Positions 25,937-34,373 of a DNA stretch of 64,000 nt are shown here, one piece after another. The stretch's first letter is position 1; each line of letters begins with the position of its first letter. The stretch spans positions 62,001-126,000 of the forward strand of contig JBKBIP010000010.1 in NCBI GenBank assembly GCA_046297495.1. The letters are read 5' to 3'. The notes below the pieces were generated by a model. The model made no database searches, was not told where the DNA came from, and saw only the letters and a program-made list of their open reading frames with translations. Source of the stretch: JBKBIP01 sp046297495. Lineage in GTDB: Bacteria; Planctomycetota; Planctomycetia; Gemmatales; Gemmataceae. The position numbers and the translations under genes are program-made.

Positions 25937-26290
25937 CTACATCCCCAAAATCTCCCGATAAGCCTCCTCGTTGAAACCAACCAGCAGCGTCTTGCCCGCG
26001 CGGATCGTTGGCGCTCGTAAGTTGCCGGTCGGGCCGAGCAGATGGGCGATGAGCGTCTCCTCGTCGGGCGGGGCTTTTTTCATGTCGAAGGTGACGAACT
26101 TTTTCCCCTTGGCCACCACGATTTTCGTGGCGGTCTTGGCCAGCGCCAACGCCTCGTCTCGGCCGCGCCGGTCCTTGGTAGCGTCAGCATGTTCCTTCAC
26201 CGCGACCGTGTTCTCCTCAAGGAACCCTTGAGCTTTCTTACAGCTGGTGCAACCTTTGCGGTGATACAGCCAATCGATGGATTTAGACAT
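25937..26290 (-). CDS. ArsC/Spx-family thioredoxin-fold protein
   Basis: A 117-residue protein of the arsenate reductase/Spx family. The N-terminal CxxC (Cys14 and Cys17 in YHRKGCTSCKKAQGFLE) and later GNLRAPTIRAGKTLLVGF match the family's fold and its conserved cis-Pro region. Without ars genes nearby it may be a general thiol-disulfide or Spx-like protein rather than an arsenate reductase. ATG 26290 is chosen because GAGGG lies about nine bases upstream; the frame is open to 26359 across the palindrome at 26310. It is divergent from the dehydratase gene. Confidence 0.8.
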   Translation of the reverse strand: MSKSIDWLYHRKGCTSCKKAQGFLEENTVAVKEHADATKDRRGRDEALALAKTATKIVVAKGKKFVTFDMKKAPPDEETLIAHLLGPTGNLRAPTIRAGKTLLVGFNEEAYREILGM

Positions 26291-26309
26291 GATATTTACC
26301 CTCAAACCG

Positions 26310-26362
26310 TGATTGATCGTTTCGCGCTCGCAGGGACCTAGCGAGCGTGAAACGATCAATCA
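26310..26362. repeat. Long palindrome, GATTGATCGTTTCGC family, copy B
   Basis: Arms of 22 bp (26310-26331 and 26341-26362) pair at 21 of 22 positions, with a 9-nt loop. It is the best-preserved copy of the family also seen at 21491, 34241 and 40777. It sits in the divergent gap between the ArsC-like gene and the dehydratase, where it could affect transcription of either. Confidence 0.8.
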
Positions 26363-26470
26363 TAAATGGATGAATCTTGTATGTACTCACCCTTTCCCAA
26401 CCTATCTATATGTTAGATCGTAAGAGATTTCTTTTTCTCTTAGGTGCAAAATCATCATCGAGCCAACTTC

Positions 26471-28444
26471 ATGACCACTACTTCTGCTACATTCGTTAAT
26501 CTCGTTGAGGCTGATCCAAGTTTATTCGATGTCCAAGCGGCGGCGGCAGGGCCGGCGGGAAGCTTGCCGTTCACCGAAGAGATGTTGCGCCACGCGCCGA
26601 GCGGCGATCTGTTCGGTTGGAGCCAGGACGTGGGCATGGGCTGGCGGCCGGCGGAGCTGGGACGCCAGGAGTTTCTCATCCTGAGCACCTCCGGCGGCGT
26701 GCGGGGGGCGGACGGCAGCCCAGTGGCGCTGGGCTATCATACAGGACATTGGGAAGTCATCTTGCAAGTGCGGGCCGCCGCCGAGGAATTGCGCCAGTTG
26801 GGCTACATTCCCTTCGCTGGCTTCTGCACCGATCCTTGCGATGGCCGGAGCCAGGGGACGCCGGGCATGATGGACAGCTTGCCGTATCGCAACGACGCCG
26901 CCCAGGTGTTGCGCCGCTTGATCCGGTCGCTGCCGACGCGGCAAGGGGTACTCGGCGTGGCGACGTGCGACAAGGGCTTGCCGGCGATGATGATGGCCTT
27001 GGCCGCCATGCGCGACTTGCCTTGCGTGCTGGTTCCCGGCGGTGTCATGCTGGCTACTACCGACGGCGAGGACACCGGCAAGGTGCAGACCATCGGCGCC
27101 CGCTTCGCGTATGGGGACATCACCTTGCGGCAGGCGGCGGAGGCGGGCTGCCGAACCTGTGCCAGTCCTGGCGGCGGCTGCCAATTCCTGGGCACGGCAG
27201 CTACCGCGCAAGTCGTCGGCGAAGCGCTCGGCTTGTCCCTGCCCCATGCCGCGCTAGCGCCGTCGGGGCAACCGATCTGGCTCGACTTGGCCCGCCGCTC
27301 GGCGCGGGCGGTCGCTCAGCTGTCGGCCCAGGGGATCACCACACGGCAGATTATCACCGAAGCGGCGGTGCGCAATGCCATGACCGTTCACGCGGCCTTT
27401 GGCGGCTCGACCAACCTGGTGCTGCACCTGCCCGCCATTGCCTATCATGCCGGTGTCAAGAGGCCGACGGTGGATGACTGGAACGCCGTCAATCGCCGGA
27501 CGCCGCGCCTGGTCGATGCTCTGCCCAACGGTCCCATCGGCCATTCGACATCCTATGTCTATCTGGCCGGCGGCGTGCCGGAAGTCATGCTGCACCTGCG
27601 CCGGTTGGGGTTGCTCGATGAATCTTGTCTGACTGTCAGCGGCGTTGCGCTGGGGCAAGTGCTCGATTGGTGGGAAACATCGACACAGCGTCGCCAGCTA
27701 CGCGACCTACTGGCGACACGCGACGGCATCCATCCCGATCATGTCATCATGGACCCCGACCAGGCGCGAGCACGCGGCCTGACTTCGACCGTGACCTTCC
27801 CGTGCGGCAACTTGGCCCCGGAAGGTTCGGTTATCAAGAGCACGGCCATCGATGCCAGCGTGGTCGATGTCGATGGGGTCTATCGCAAGATCGGCCCGGC
27901 GCGTGTCTTCACCACGGAAAAAGCCGCTATCGCCGCCATCAAGGGGCAAGGGGACAAGCCGATTCGGCCTGGGGATGTCATCGTGTTGATCTGTCGAGGC
28001 CCCCTGGGAACCGGCATGGAGGAGATTTATCAGATTACCTCGGCTCTGAAGTATCTGAGCTTCGGCAAACATGTCGCGGTGTTGACCGATGCCCGCTTTT
28101 CTGGCGTCTCGACCGGGGCCTGTATCGGTCACGTCGCCCCGGAAGCGCTGGCCGGCGGCCCCATCGGCAAGGTGCGCGACGGCGACCAAATTCAAATCAT
28201 CGTGGATCGTAACAAACTCGAAGGGAGCGTCGATCTGGTTGGCGAAAAGGGGACGATCTTCGGCCCGGAAGAGGGAACCCGCGTGCTCGCTGACCGGCCA
28301 TCGCGTCTCGATCTCGCCCCTGATCCGAACTTACCGGCTGACACTCGGTTATGGGCGGCTCTGCAAGCGGTGAGCGGCGGCATCTGGGGCGGCTGTGTCT
28401 ATGACGTGGAGGCGATCGCGGCCCGCTTGAACAAGCCATCGTGA
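26471..28444 (+). CDS. IlvD/Edd-family dehydratase, YjhG/YagF type (sugar-acid dehydratase)
   Basis: A 657-residue Fe-S dehydratase. It follows the E. coli YjhG/YagF subfamily (D-xylonate dehydratases) nearly along its whole length rather than IlvD. Shared blocks are PSGDLFGWSQDVGMGW, DPCDGRSQGTPGMMDSLPYR, CDKGLPAMMMALAA, CASPGGGCQFLGTA and LTDARFSGVSTGACIGH. The cysteines in DPCDG, TCDKG and GGGCQ are the Fe-S ligand candidates. The likely reaction is dehydration of a sugar acid to a 2-keto-3-deoxy acid. ATG 26471 is the likely start; GTG 26444 is possible and neither has a strong ribosome-binding site. No aldolase or sugar transporter is adjacent. Confidence 0.9.
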   Translation: MTTTSATFVNLVEADPSLFDVQAAAAGPAGSLPFTEEMLRHAPSGDLFGWSQDVGMGWRPAELGRQEFLILSTSGGVRGADGSPVALGYHTGHWEVILQVRAAAEELRQLGYIPFAGFCTDPCDGRSQGTPGMMDSLPYRNDAAQVLRRLIRSLPTRQGVLGVATCDKGLPAMMMALAAMRDLPCVLVPGGVMLATTDGEDTGKVQTIGARFAYGDITLRQAAEAGCRTCASPGGGCQFLGTAATAQVVGEALGLSLPHAALAPSGQPIWLDLARRSARAVAQLSAQGITTRQIITEAAVRNAMTVHAAFGGSTNLVLHLPAIAYHAGVKRPTVDDWNAVNRRTPRLVDALPNGPIGHSTSYVYLAGGVPEVMLHLRRLGLLDESCLTVSGVALGQVLDWWETSTQRRQLRDLLATRDGIHPDHVIMDPDQARARGLTSTVTFPCGNLAPEGSVIKSTAIDASVVDVDGVYRKIGPARVFTTEKAAIAAIKGQGDKPIRPGDVIVLICRGPLGTGMEEIYQITSALKYLSFGKHVAVLTDARFSGVSTGACIGHVAPEALAGGPIGKVRDGDQIQIIVDRNKLEGSVDLVGEKGTIFGPEEGTRVLADRPSRLDLAPDPNLPADTRLWAALQAVSGGIWGGCVYDVEAIAARLNKPS

Positions 28445-28520
28445 CAGGTTCTTTGTCGCCCGGCTCGACCCGGGAGAATGCATGGGGAGTGTAATTTGCC
28501 TACGGGGTGGCATTTCGGAA

Positions 28521-28561
28521 AACGCCCTATCCGAGAAAGCGAGCTTCTCGGACAGGGCGTT
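28521..28561. terminator. Strong bidirectional hairpin between convergent genes
   Basis: Arms of 17 bp (28521-28537 and 28545-28561) pair at 16 of 17 positions around a 7-nt loop. They lie 77 bp after the dehydratase stop and 117 bp before the end of the convergent oxidoreductase. Only a short T-rich run follows. It probably ends transcription from both sides. Confidence 0.7.
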
Positions 28562-28677
28562 CTTCGGCCAAGGCTGGAAACGAGGCGCGGAACCAAACGG
28601 GACGAACTCCCTGATTCGTCAAGACCTACTTCCGAGCAACCCCGGCCGGTCTGGCTCGCCATCTTTGCCTTTGGATG

Positions 28678-30003
28678 TCACACCTTGATCTCGTACCCCT
28701 TGCGCTGTTCACGTCTCTGCATGGCGGCGGCTTCCTTGTCGCCGACGATCTGCTCGGTTTCCGGGTCCCACTTGAGGTTGCGGTTCAAGCGGATGGCGAT
28801 GTTGGCCAGGTGGCAGGTCGTCAAAGCGCGATGGTGCGAGAACACATCCGAGACCGGCAGGCCACGGTCACGGACGCACTCGAAGAAGTTGGCCATGTGG
28901 CTCCCCAATGGTTTGCCGTTGCGCAGCTCGATCAATCGCTTGTCGGAGATGGGGTTGGTCTTCAGTTCCTCCACCGGATCGCCCACGAGCTTACCCCGGC
29001 TGACGAAAATCTTTCCCTGGTCCCCTTCAATGGTGACGCCGTTCTCGGTGTCGTGGCGAATGATCATTTCGACGCCATTGGGGAACAAGCACCGCACCTG
29101 GAAGGCCGTGGCGGTGTTGTACGAATCGTCCACCGTGGGATAGCCCCCCTTGAAGGGGACGGGATGCGTCTGCGAGACGACCTCGATGCTGGTCGGGCCG
29201 GATTTCTCCATGCCAATGGCCCATTGCCCGATGTCAACGTGATGGGCGCCCCAATCGGTCAGCTTGCCGCCGGAGTATTCATACCACCAGCGGAATTCGT
29301 AGTGACAACGCTTGGCAATGTAATCGACCAAGGGGCATTGTCCCAACCACATGTCCCAATTGAGATGGCTGGGAGGCTTCTCTTTCGGGAAGGGGCCGCC
29401 GCGCGGCGCGCCGCCGATGGCGCAGGTCACGCGCTGAATCTTGCCAAGTCGGCCATCGCGGGCCAGGGCCACCGCTTTGAGGAACATGTTGCCCATCTCG
29501 CTGCGTTGTTGCGTGCCAACCTGCAACACGCGCTTGGTGTCCTTAACGACTTTACACAGCTGCTGGCCTTCCTCGATGGTAAGCGTCAGCGGCTTTTCGC
29601 AATATACGTCCTTGCCCGCTTGCATGGCTTCGATGCAGATTTTCGTGTGCCAGTGGTCGGGGGTGCCGATGATGACGGCGTCGATGTCCTTGCGGTCGAG
29701 GACCTTGCGATAATCTTGAGACACTTCAGCCTTGCCGCCGGCCAGGTTTTTGTTGCCGCGCTCGGCATGGTTGAGGTCTACGTCGGCAATGGCCACGATA
29801 GGACCGAATCGCGCCGCCTGTGCTGCGATGCCGCTACCTCGGCTGCCGACGCCGATGGCGCCAAGAATGGGCCGTTCATTGGCGGATTGGGCCTGTTCAG
29901 CCCCCTGAACTTCGCCGCCCAAGTCGAAGGGCAAGAACAAGCCCGCCGCCCCCGCCCCGGAGAGCCGCAAAAAGTCCCGCCGTGATGTCGCGTGCTGACG
30001 CAT
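28678..30003 (-). CDS. Tat-exported Gfo/Idh/MocA-family oxidoreductase
   Basis: A 441-residue NAD(P)-dependent oxidoreductase. The N-terminus has a twin-arginine signal (SRRDFLRLSGAGAAGLFL), so it is exported folded with its cofactor. The Rossmann motif is GAIGVGSRGSG (about 48-58); the catalytic-site block is YCEKPLTLTIEEG (EKP). The C-terminal alpha/beta domain has LTDWGAHHVDIGQWA. This family is greatly expanded in planctomycetes and acts on sugars or inositols; the substrate is unknown. AAGGGG lies about nine bases before ATG 30003. It stands alone, convergent with the dehydratase. Confidence 0.92.
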   Translation of the reverse strand: MRQHATSRRDFLRLSGAGAAGLFLPFDLGGEVQGAEQAQSANERPILGAIGVGSRGSGIAAQAARFGPIVAIADVDLNHAERGNKNLAGGKAEVSQDYRKVLDRKDIDAVIIGTPDHWHTKICIEAMQAGKDVYCEKPLTLTIEEGQQLCKVVKDTKRVLQVGTQQRSEMGNMFLKAVALARDGRLGKIQRVTCAIGGAPRGGPFPKEKPPSHLNWDMWLGQCPLVDYIAKRCHYEFRWWYEYSGGKLTDWGAHHVDIGQWAIGMEKSGPTSIEVVSQTHPVPFKGGYPTVDDSYNTATAFQVRCLFPNGVEMIIRHDTENGVTIEGDQGKIFVSRGKLVGDPVEELKTNPISDKRLIELRNGKPLGSHMANFFECVRDRGLPVSDVFSHHRALTTCHLANIAIRLNRNLKWDPETEQIVGDKEAAAMQRREQRKGYEIKV

Positions 30004-30079
30004 GGTGTTACCCCTTGGTGAAAGTTGAAGTTGTGGGTGATTCGTTTATGGAACTACAAGTTTAGAGACTCCGCGCCGT

Positions 30080-30103
30080 AATCTCAAGCGGCTCCTTGAG
30101 ATT
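30080..30103. repeat. Perfect 9-bp hairpin in a divergent gap
   Basis: AATCTCAAG (30080-30088) pairs perfectly with CTTGAGATT (30095-30103) around a 6-nt loop. It lies upstream of both the Tat oxidoreductase (start 30003) and the DUF2760 gene (start 30247). It could be an operator or an RNA leader structure; nothing else is visible in this gap. Confidence 0.5.
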
Positions 30104-30246
30104 GATGAGGTTTTTTCTGATAATACGCTCCGAACGACCCCTGCGGTCGGTGCGGTTTCCAGTTATTCGTAGATTAAGGGGAGGAATCGGTCGGCGCGGG
30201 CCGCTGGTTCCCCATGCCAACCGATGTATCTTGGGAAGGAAGGCTC

Positions 30247-30825
30247 ATGGAACCTTGGCTGATCGTGGTGCTGACGATTTTGGGCGTCATCGTGGCGCGA
30301 GGTATCCTCGCCCTGATTCTGAGCGGCGGCGACGTTCAGCGCATCCGCCTGGCGGTGCAGGCATCTTGGCGGCTGTTGCGCGACCCGGAGTTTGGGGCCA
30401 AGGTGTTGCCGTTGCTGGAACCGACGGCGGCAAAGCCAGCCAAACCGTCCGGCGCTCCGCTGCGCTTGCTGGCGCTGTTGCAGCGTGAGGGGCGGCTGCT
30501 CGATTTCTTGCTGGAAGATGTTCAAGCCTACGGCGATGAGCAAATCGGAGCGGCGGCGCGCGACATCCATCGTCAGTGCCAAGCGGCGTTGCGGGAACAC
30601 CTGGTGTTGGAGCCAGTGCTGGATCAGGAAGAAGGAGCCACGGTGACGGTGCCCGTCGGCTTTGATCCGTCCGCCATTCGCGTGGTGGGGAATGTCACCG
30701 GAGAGCCGCCGTTTCAGGGGACCTTGCGGCATCACGGCTGGCGCGTCCGGGAAATCAAACTGGCCCCGCCGCCGGAAGGGCAGGATGAATTCGTTGTCAT
30801 GCCAGCCGAGGTGGAGCTGCCGTGA
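30247..30825 (+). CDS. DUF2760-family protein
   Basis: A 192-residue protein with an N-terminal membrane helix (PWLIVVLTILGVIVARGILALIL) and the DUF2760-like core LLALLQREGRLLDFLLEDVQ, then YGDEQIGAAARDIHRQCQAA. The family has no settled function; some members sit near chaperone-like genes. Here the next gene is dprA, whose GTG overlaps this stop (GTGA), so translation of the two is coupled. ATG 30247 has AAGG about six bases upstream; an in-frame ATG at 30214 is less likely. Confidence 0.75.
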   Translation: MEPWLIVVLTILGVIVARGILALILSGGDVQRIRLAVQASWRLLRDPEFGAKVLPLLEPTAAKPAKPSGAPLRLLALLQREGRLLDFLLEDVQAYGDEQIGAAARDIHRQCQAALREHLVLEPVLDQEEGATVTVPVGFDPSAIRVVGNVTGEPPFQGTLRHHGWRVREIKLAPPPEGQDEFVVMPAEVELP

Positions 30826-31970
30826 GTGATGCCATTCCCAACGTGAACGCCCTTTCCGTCCAGGAGCGAGCCTTGTTGGCTTTGACCCTGGTGCCCGGTC
30901 TGGGGCCGCGCTTGCTCGCCACCTTGTTGGAGCGATTCGGTTCGGCAGAGAGGGTTTTGGCGGCCCCCCTGGAGCAACTGCGACAAGTCCCCTACTTTTC
31001 CAGCGAGGTGGCGGCCCAGTTCGCCGCGGTGGCGCAAAGCCGCAACGTGGACACCGAATGCACGCTGATGGCCCAATTCGGCGTCCGCCTGCTGACGCGC
31101 GGCTCGGCGGATTATCCGGCATTGCTGGCCGAGATTGCCAGCCCGCCACCGTTGCTCTACTGTCGCGGGGCAGTGACGGAGCGGGACCGGCGTGCCGTGG
31201 CCATCGTCGGCGCGCGGAACTGCACCCACTATGGCCGGCGCGTGACCGAGCAGCTGGCCGGCGGCTTAGCCCGCGCCGGCTGGACGGTGGTGAGCGGTTT
31301 GGCGCGGGGCATCGACGGCGTGGCCCATCGTGCCGCGTTGGCGGCGGGGGGGCGCACCCTCGCGGTGTTGGCGGGCGGGTTGTCCAAGATCTATCCCCCT
31401 GAACATGCCGAATTGGCCAAGGAAGTGGCCGGCGCTGGCGCCTTGCTCTGCGAAGTCAACATGCGCATGGAGCCAATGGCGGGGATGTTCCCGGCCCGCA
31501 ATCGCATTATCAGCGGCCTGTCGCGGGCCGTGGTCATCGTCGAGGCTGCCGAGAAAAGCGGCGCTCTGATCACCGCCGACCACGCCGCTGAGCAGGGGCG
31601 AACCGTCCTAGCTGTCCCTGGTCCCGTCGATAGCGCAGCCAGCGGCGGCACCAACGCCCTGATCCGCAACGGGGCCATCCTGATCCGCGGCGTCGATGAC
31701 ATTCTGGAGGAACTCTCCGGCCTCGGGGGGATGTTTCACGCCGCCGACCGCCAAGCCGAGGCCGCCGCCCCACCGGTCCCCGCCGCCTTGCCCCCCGATC
31801 TCGATGACCAGCAATTGAAACTTTGGCACTTCCTAGACGAGCCGCGTCATATCGACGACATCGCCTTGCGCCTGGACTTAGAAGTGGCCCCTCTGAGCAC
31901 CTTGTTGATGCAGCTGGAATTGAAACGCGTGGTGCGCCGTTTGCCGGGGAATCGATATCAGCGCGGGTGA
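30822..31970 (+). CDS. dprA: DNA-processing protein DprA/Smf
   Basis: A 382-residue protein that protects incoming single-stranded DNA and loads RecA during transformation. The N-terminal SAM/HhH-like region (LTLVPGLGPRLLATLLERFG) precedes the Rossmann-fold core: AIVGARNCTHYGRRVTEQLA, VVSGLARGIDGVAHRAAL, FPARNRIISGLSRAVVIVEA and SGALITADHAAEQGR. The C-terminal winged-helix region (LRLDLEVAPLSTLLMQLELK) is present, so the protein is complete. It starts with GTG overlapping the upstream stop. A clear terminator follows at 31979. Confidence 0.95.
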   Translation: MSDAIPNVNALSVQERALLALTLVPGLGPRLLATLLERFGSAERVLAAPLEQLRQVPYFSSEVAAQFAAVAQSRNVDTECTLMAQFGVRLLTRGSADYPALLAEIASPPPLLYCRGAVTERDRRAVAIVGARNCTHYGRRVTEQLAGGLARAGWTVVSGLARGIDGVAHRAALAAGGRTLAVLAGGLSKIYPPEHAELAKEVAGAGALLCEVNMRMEPMAGMFPARNRIISGLSRAVVIVEAAEKSGALITADHAAEQGRTVLAVPGPVDSAASGGTNALIRNGAILIRGVDDILEELSGLGGMFHAADRQAEAAAPPVPAALPPDLDDQQLKLWHFLDEPRHIDDIALRLDLEVAPLSTLLMQLELKRVVRRLPGNRYQRG

Positions 31971-32328
31971 GAAGGAAAGCTAACGAATTCCCCAAACCGT
32001 TAGCGATTTTTCCGCCTTCTTCCACCTGCCATGCTGCTTTTCTCACATGCTCGCCGTTCGACTCCCTTGACCGCCAGCGTGCGGCGCGGCACAATTTATT
32101 TTTCAGAACTGGTCATACTATAACCAGATGGAACCATTCCGTAACCACTGATTCAGGGGGAGCGTATCCCCGCTTGGTGAGCAGGAGTTATCAGGCCCCT
32201 AGTTTAGGAAATACGAGGGGTCCAATGACTCCCGCTCGCCCAGGTTCGGATGGTTTCTGATCGGGCACGCCGTTTGCTTTGCCAAAAACCGGGATATTAC
32301 CCTCCTCCATGCAAGAGCACGAACATCC
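31971..32328 (+). other. Intergenic region dprA to inositol synthase
   Basis: The first 41 bases hold the dprA terminator. The rest is a probable promoter region for the inositol-phosphate synthase gene. TTGACC at 32067-32072 followed by CACAAT at 32090-32095 (17-bp spacing) is a weak promoter candidate. I see no gene. Confidence 0.4.
31979..32011 (+). terminator. Rho-independent terminator of dprA
   Basis: GCTAACG (31979-31985) pairs perfectly with CGTTAGC (31998-32004) around a 12-nt loop and is followed by GA and five T. It starts nine bases after the dprA stop. The stem is modest in GC, but the T-run makes this the clearest intrinsic terminator in the window. Confidence 0.75.
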
Positions 32329-33540
32329 ATGAAGAAACGTCGGGTTGGGATTTGGTTGATCGGCGCCTTGGGGGGCGTTGGTTCCACGGTGGCGATTGGC
32401 CTGGCGGCGCTGCGGCGCGGCTTGATCGATGCTACGTCATTGACCACTGCTTTGCCGCCATTCGCTGGCCTAGACCTGGATGAGCCGGGGCAGTTCGTCA
32501 TTGGCGGCCACGATGTCCGGCAAACAGACTATGAATTGTCGGCGCGCGAGCTGCAACAACGTTCCAACATCTTCGATTCGAGCCTGATCGACGCCTGCTT
32601 GCCCGAATTGCACGATTGGTCGAAAAACGTTCGCTCCGGCACGGTGTTCAACGCCGGTGAAACCATCATGCGTTTGGCGGATCGGGCCGACACCAAAAGC
32701 GCTCGCGGCGCCGGGAGCATTATCGAGCGTTTGCAAGAAGACTTACGCGCTTTCCGCACCGAACACCAGCTAGATCAACTGGTTGTCATCAACGTGGCTT
32801 CCACCGAGCCGCCTTTCCCGCTGACCGATGTGCATCAAGCGCTGGAACGCTGCGCGGCGGCGCTGAAACGTGATCCATCGGCGCTATTGCCCGCCAGTTC
32901 CCTCTATGCCTGGGCGGCGGTCGATTTAGGTCTCCCTTACGTCAATTTCACGCCGTCGCTGGGGGCCTCCTTCCCCGCCATTCAGGAATTGGCCCAGCAG
33001 CGCGGCGTCCCTCTGGCGGGTCAGGACGGCAAGACCGGCGAAACCCTGCTCAAAACGGTCTTGGCTCCCATGTTCGCCCATCGCAATTTTCAGATTCTCA
33101 GCTGGGTCGGTCACAATATCTTCGGCAACCGTGATGGCTTGGTGCTCGACGATCCGCGCAACAAGGAATCGAAGGTCCGCACCAAGGATCAGGTGGTGTC
33201 CGCCATCGTCGGCTATAAGCCGCAAACGCACGTTTCCATCGAATACATTGAATCCCTGGATGATTGGAAGACGGCTTGGGACTTCATCCATTTTCGCGGC
33301 TTCCTGGGGGTGAAGATGTCCATGCAATTCATCTGGCAAGGCTGCGACTCCATCCTGGCCGCCCCGCTGGTCATCGACCTGGCCCGTTTGACCCTCTTGG
33401 CTCAGCGCCGCGGCGAAACCGGCATCCTCAAACACCTTGCTTGCTTCTTCAAGAACCCGCTGGGCGTCGCCGAGCACGATTTCTTCAAGCAATTCACCAT
33501 GTTGGAGGAATACGCGGCGGCGGTGAAGGGAGAAAAGTAA
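32329..33540 (+). CDS. myo-Inositol-1-phosphate synthase
   Basis: A 403-residue enzyme that converts glucose 6-phosphate to 1L-myo-inositol 1-phosphate using NAD internally. The Rossmann motif is IGALGGVGSTVAIGLAAL. Active-site blocks are PASSLYAWAAVDLGLPYVNF, AGQDGKTGETLLKT, SWVGHNIFGNRDG, DQVVSAIVGYKP and FIHFRGFLGVKMSMQF. In bacteria the product feeds inositol phospholipids or compatible solutes; no partner phosphatase is adjacent. The ribosome-binding site before ATG 32329 is weak. MsrB follows on the same strand after 130 bp. Confidence 0.92.
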   Translation: MKKRRVGIWLIGALGGVGSTVAIGLAALRRGLIDATSLTTALPPFAGLDLDEPGQFVIGGHDVRQTDYELSARELQQRSNIFDSSLIDACLPELHDWSKNVRSGTVFNAGETIMRLADRADTKSARGAGSIIERLQEDLRAFRTEHQLDQLVVINVASTEPPFPLTDVHQALERCAAALKRDPSALLPASSLYAWAAVDLGLPYVNFTPSLGASFPAIQELAQQRGVPLAGQDGKTGETLLKTVLAPMFAHRNFQILSWVGHNIFGNRDGLVLDDPRNKESKVRTKDQVVSAIVGYKPQTHVSIEYIESLDDWKTAWDFIHFRGFLGVKMSMQFIWQGCDSILAAPLVIDLARLTLLAQRRGETGILKHLACFFKNPLGVAEHDFFKQFTMLEEYAAAVKGEK

Positions 33541-33670
33541 GCGTGGCGGAACGGCACGATCCAGGCAATCGCCCCCTTCTGCGCGCGCCGCGGGTGAATC
33601 CCTATTCTCCAGATTACGCAGCGGCGCTGCTTCCTTTCCGGCTATAATAGAGGTAAGGCGGTCCTTATCC

Positions 33671-34192
33671 ATGCGTGTTCTGGGAATCATCTTGGCCGGG
33701 GCGGCGTTGATCGGGGCTTGGATCGTCTTCCGCTCCGCGCCGTTGTCGGAGCGAAAGGGACGAGCCATGAGCGACAAAGTGATCAAATCCGACGAGGAAT
33801 GGCGGCGGCAATTGACGGATGAACAATATCGTGTCACCCGCAAGAAGGGGACGGAACGGGCCTTCAGCGGCGTCTATTGGGACCATCACGAGGATGGCGT
33901 CTATCACTGTGTCTGTTGCGGCCAACCGCTGTTCGACTCACGCGCCAAGTTCGACTCCGGCACCGGCTGGCCGAGCTTCTGGCAACCGCTGGCCCCGGAG
34001 CAAATCGCCCTGGAAACCGACCGTAGCTGGTTCATGACGCGCACCGAGGTGCTCTGTAGCCAGTGTGACGCTCATCTGGGGCACGTCTTCGACGACGGCC
34101 CGCGACCCACCGGCCACCGCTATTGCATGAACTCCGCCGCCCTGCGTTTCGAGCCGAGAAAAGGCCAGGATGACAACGTGGGGAGAAAGTAA
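33671..34192 (+). CDS. msrB: Peptide-methionine (R)-S-oxide reductase, membrane-anchored or exported
   Basis: A 173-residue MsrB. The N-terminus (MRVLGIILAGAALIGAWIVF) is a signal or anchor, so repair of oxidised methionines is expected outside the cytoplasm. The zinc site is the two CxxC pairs, CVCC and CSQC. The catalytic Cys152 is in HRYCMNSAALRFEP, and substrate residues are in SGTGWPSFWQP. An internal ATG at 33767 would give a cytosolic form. It is preceded by the inositol synthase gene. No msrA is adjacent. Confidence 0.92.
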   Translation: MRVLGIILAGAALIGAWIVFRSAPLSERKGRAMSDKVIKSDEEWRRQLTDEQYRVTRKKGTERAFSGVYWDHHEDGVYHCVCCGQPLFDSRAKFDSGTGWPSFWQPLAPEQIALETDRSWFMTRTEVLCSQCDAHLGHVFDDGPRPTGHRYCMNSAALRFEPRKGQDDNVGRK

Positions 34193-34240
34193 TGACGTTA
34201 AGGGAATATCGATGAATCCGTTCTCGATTTCGTCGTGTTG

Positions 34241-34258
34241 TGATTCATCGTTTCGCGC
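34241..34258 (+). repeat. Half copy of the GATTSATCGTTTCGC palindrome, copy C
   Basis: TGATTCATCGTTTCGCGC at 34241-34258 matches the left arm of copies A and B, but no matching right arm follows. It lies between the convergent msrB and secreted-protein genes. Confidence 0.55.
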
Positions 34259-34373
34259 AGGCCTTCATCTCACCGCCTTGCGACATGAGCAACAATGCCA
34301 CGCGGCCGGGCTGGTTGATCGAATGGTTGAACCTGCCCAGCCGCGGATTTGTCAATTCCACGAGGTACTCCCG

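Noticed and set aside
28675..29985. 436-codon open frame on the plus strand
   Set aside because: It is antisense to the Tat-exported Gfo/Idh/MocA gene, which has a clear signal and Rossmann motif. The antisense product has no family features.
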